The notes under the pieces are model-generated. The model did no database searches, was not told the DNA's origin, and saw only the letters and a list, made by a program, of their open reading frames with translations. Positions 63,427 through 64,000 of a stretch of 64,000 bases of DNA are shown here, piece after piece. Numbering within the stretch: position 1 is the first letter of the stretch; each line of letters begins with the position of its first letter. The DNA comes from Peteryoungia rhizophila (GTDB lineage: Bacteria; Pseudomonadota; Alphaproteobacteria; Rhizobiales; Rhizobiaceae): assembly GCF_004912145.1 (NCBI RefSeq), contig NZ_STGT01000009.1, positions 1 to 64,000 on the forward strand. The letters are read 5' to 3'. Position numbers and translations under genes: made by a program.

Positions 63427-64000
63427 TCACCCCTCCAGCCCCGGCAACAACCCGGCGGACACGGCCGAAACCAGGGTCCCGTCTGCGACCAGACGACCGG
63501 CAGCCTCTAGATCCGGCGCCATGTAGCGGTCCTCCTCCAGGGTGGCGACATGGGCACGCAAGGTGGAGATCACCCGTTGCAGTTCCGGGCTTGTCGTCAG
63601 CGGACTGCGGAACTCCACGCCCTGTGCTGCCGTCAGCGCCTCGATGCCGATGATCGAGAAGAGGTTGTCGGTCATCTGCAGCAGGCGCCGTGCGCCATGG
63701 CAGGCCATCGAGACATGGTCTTCCTGATTGGCCGACGTCGGCGTTGAATCGACCGAGGCCGGATGGGCCATCTGCTTATTTTCGCTCATCAGTGCTGCCG
63801 ACGTGACCTCCGCGATCATCAAACCGGAATTGAGGCCCGGCTTCTTGGCGAGGAAGGCCGGCAGGCCGTAGGACAGGGCCGGATCGACCAGCAGCGCGAT
63901 GCGCCGTTGTGCAATTGCACCGATTTCGCAGACGGCAATCGCGATCTGGTCAGCAGCGAATGCCACAGGCTCGGCGTGGAAGTTGCCGCCCGAGACGACG
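63427..64000 (-). CDS. hutH: histidine ammonia-lyase, C-terminal part (cut by the window edge)
   Basis: About 190 C-terminal residues of HutH, beginning at the window edge with the conserved [20 protein letters not shown] and continuing with [31 protein letters not shown], which is diagnostic. The MIO cofactor Ala-Ser-Gly lies in the missing N-terminal part. It deaminates histidine to urocanate, the first step of the pathway. Confidence 0.96.
   Translation of the reverse strand, partial: VVSGGNFHAEPVAFAADQIAIAVCEIGAIAQRRIALLVDPALSYGLPAFLAKKPGLNSGLMIAEVTSAALMSENKQMAHPASVDSTPTSANQEDHVSMACHGARRLLQMTDNLFSIIGIEALTAAQGVEFRSPLTTSPELQRVISTLRAHVATLEEDRYMAPDLEAAGRLVADGTLVSAVSAGLLPGLEG

Overview
This 64 kb window is high-GC DNA with the gene content of an alphaproteobacterium, most likely a member of the Rhizobiaceae or a close Rhizobiales relative. 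This rests on the mix of many ABC uptake systems, a NasS/NasT nitrate system with a sigma-54 promoter, a bo3-type oxidase operon ending in a SURF1 gene, a five-step type hut cluster, and biuret-hydrolase-like enzymes. Species cannot be named from the sequence. I see no tRNA, rRNA, insertion sequence or CRISPR array. Nearly everything is accessory catabolism, arranged as cassettes each carrying its own transporter, enzymes and regulator.

Layout. (1) 1-14.1 kb: a cluster built around a RutA-type flavin monooxygenase. It has a flavin reductase, three amidase-signature hydrolases (one paired with a small AtzG-like protein), an isocitrate-lyase/PEP-mutase-family lyase, a RutB/N-carbamoylsarcosine-amidase-like cysteine hydrolase, an RbsABC-type ABC transporter, an MFS carrier and a GntR/UTRA regulator. 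Four copies of a TATGTACG-type palindrome sit in its control regions. It looks like a self-contained pathway for a cyclic amide or ureide (pyrimidine-like), but it lacks RutC, RutD and RutE. (2) 14.3-15.3 kb: ribB under a textbook FMN riboswitch. (3) 15.3-25.1 kb: a sugar or polyol cassette with two SDR dehydrogenases, an ABC importer, a split transketolase, an FGGY kinase and a SorC-type regulator. (4) 25.3-32.2 kb: an arabinoside cassette with a GH51 arabinofuranosidase, a family-1 ABC importer and an ArsR-like regulator. (5) 32.3-44.3 kb: assimilatory nitrate and nitrite reduction (nrtABD, nirBD, nasA and a cysG-like gene). It has a clear sigma-54 promoter and a NasT/ANTAR-type attenuator leader, with nasS-nasT next to it. 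(6) 44.4-51.0 kb: an MHS-type MFS carrier divergent from cyoABCD-SURF1. (7) 51.0-59.4 kb: a LysR regulator and a BMP-type ABC importer operon encoding a formamidase, a biuret hydrolase, a second biuret-hydrolase-like enzyme and a cupin. (8) 59.5-64 kb: hutC-D-U-G-H, with hutH running off the right end.

How they fit together. Several cassettes scavenge organic and inorganic nitrogen: the RutA-type cluster, biuret/formamide, nitrate and histidine. Two scavenge plant-type carbohydrates. The parts most likely to be new are the RutA-amidase-lyase cluster with its palindrome regulon and the two-hydrolase biuret/formamidase operon; the split-transketolase cassette comes next.
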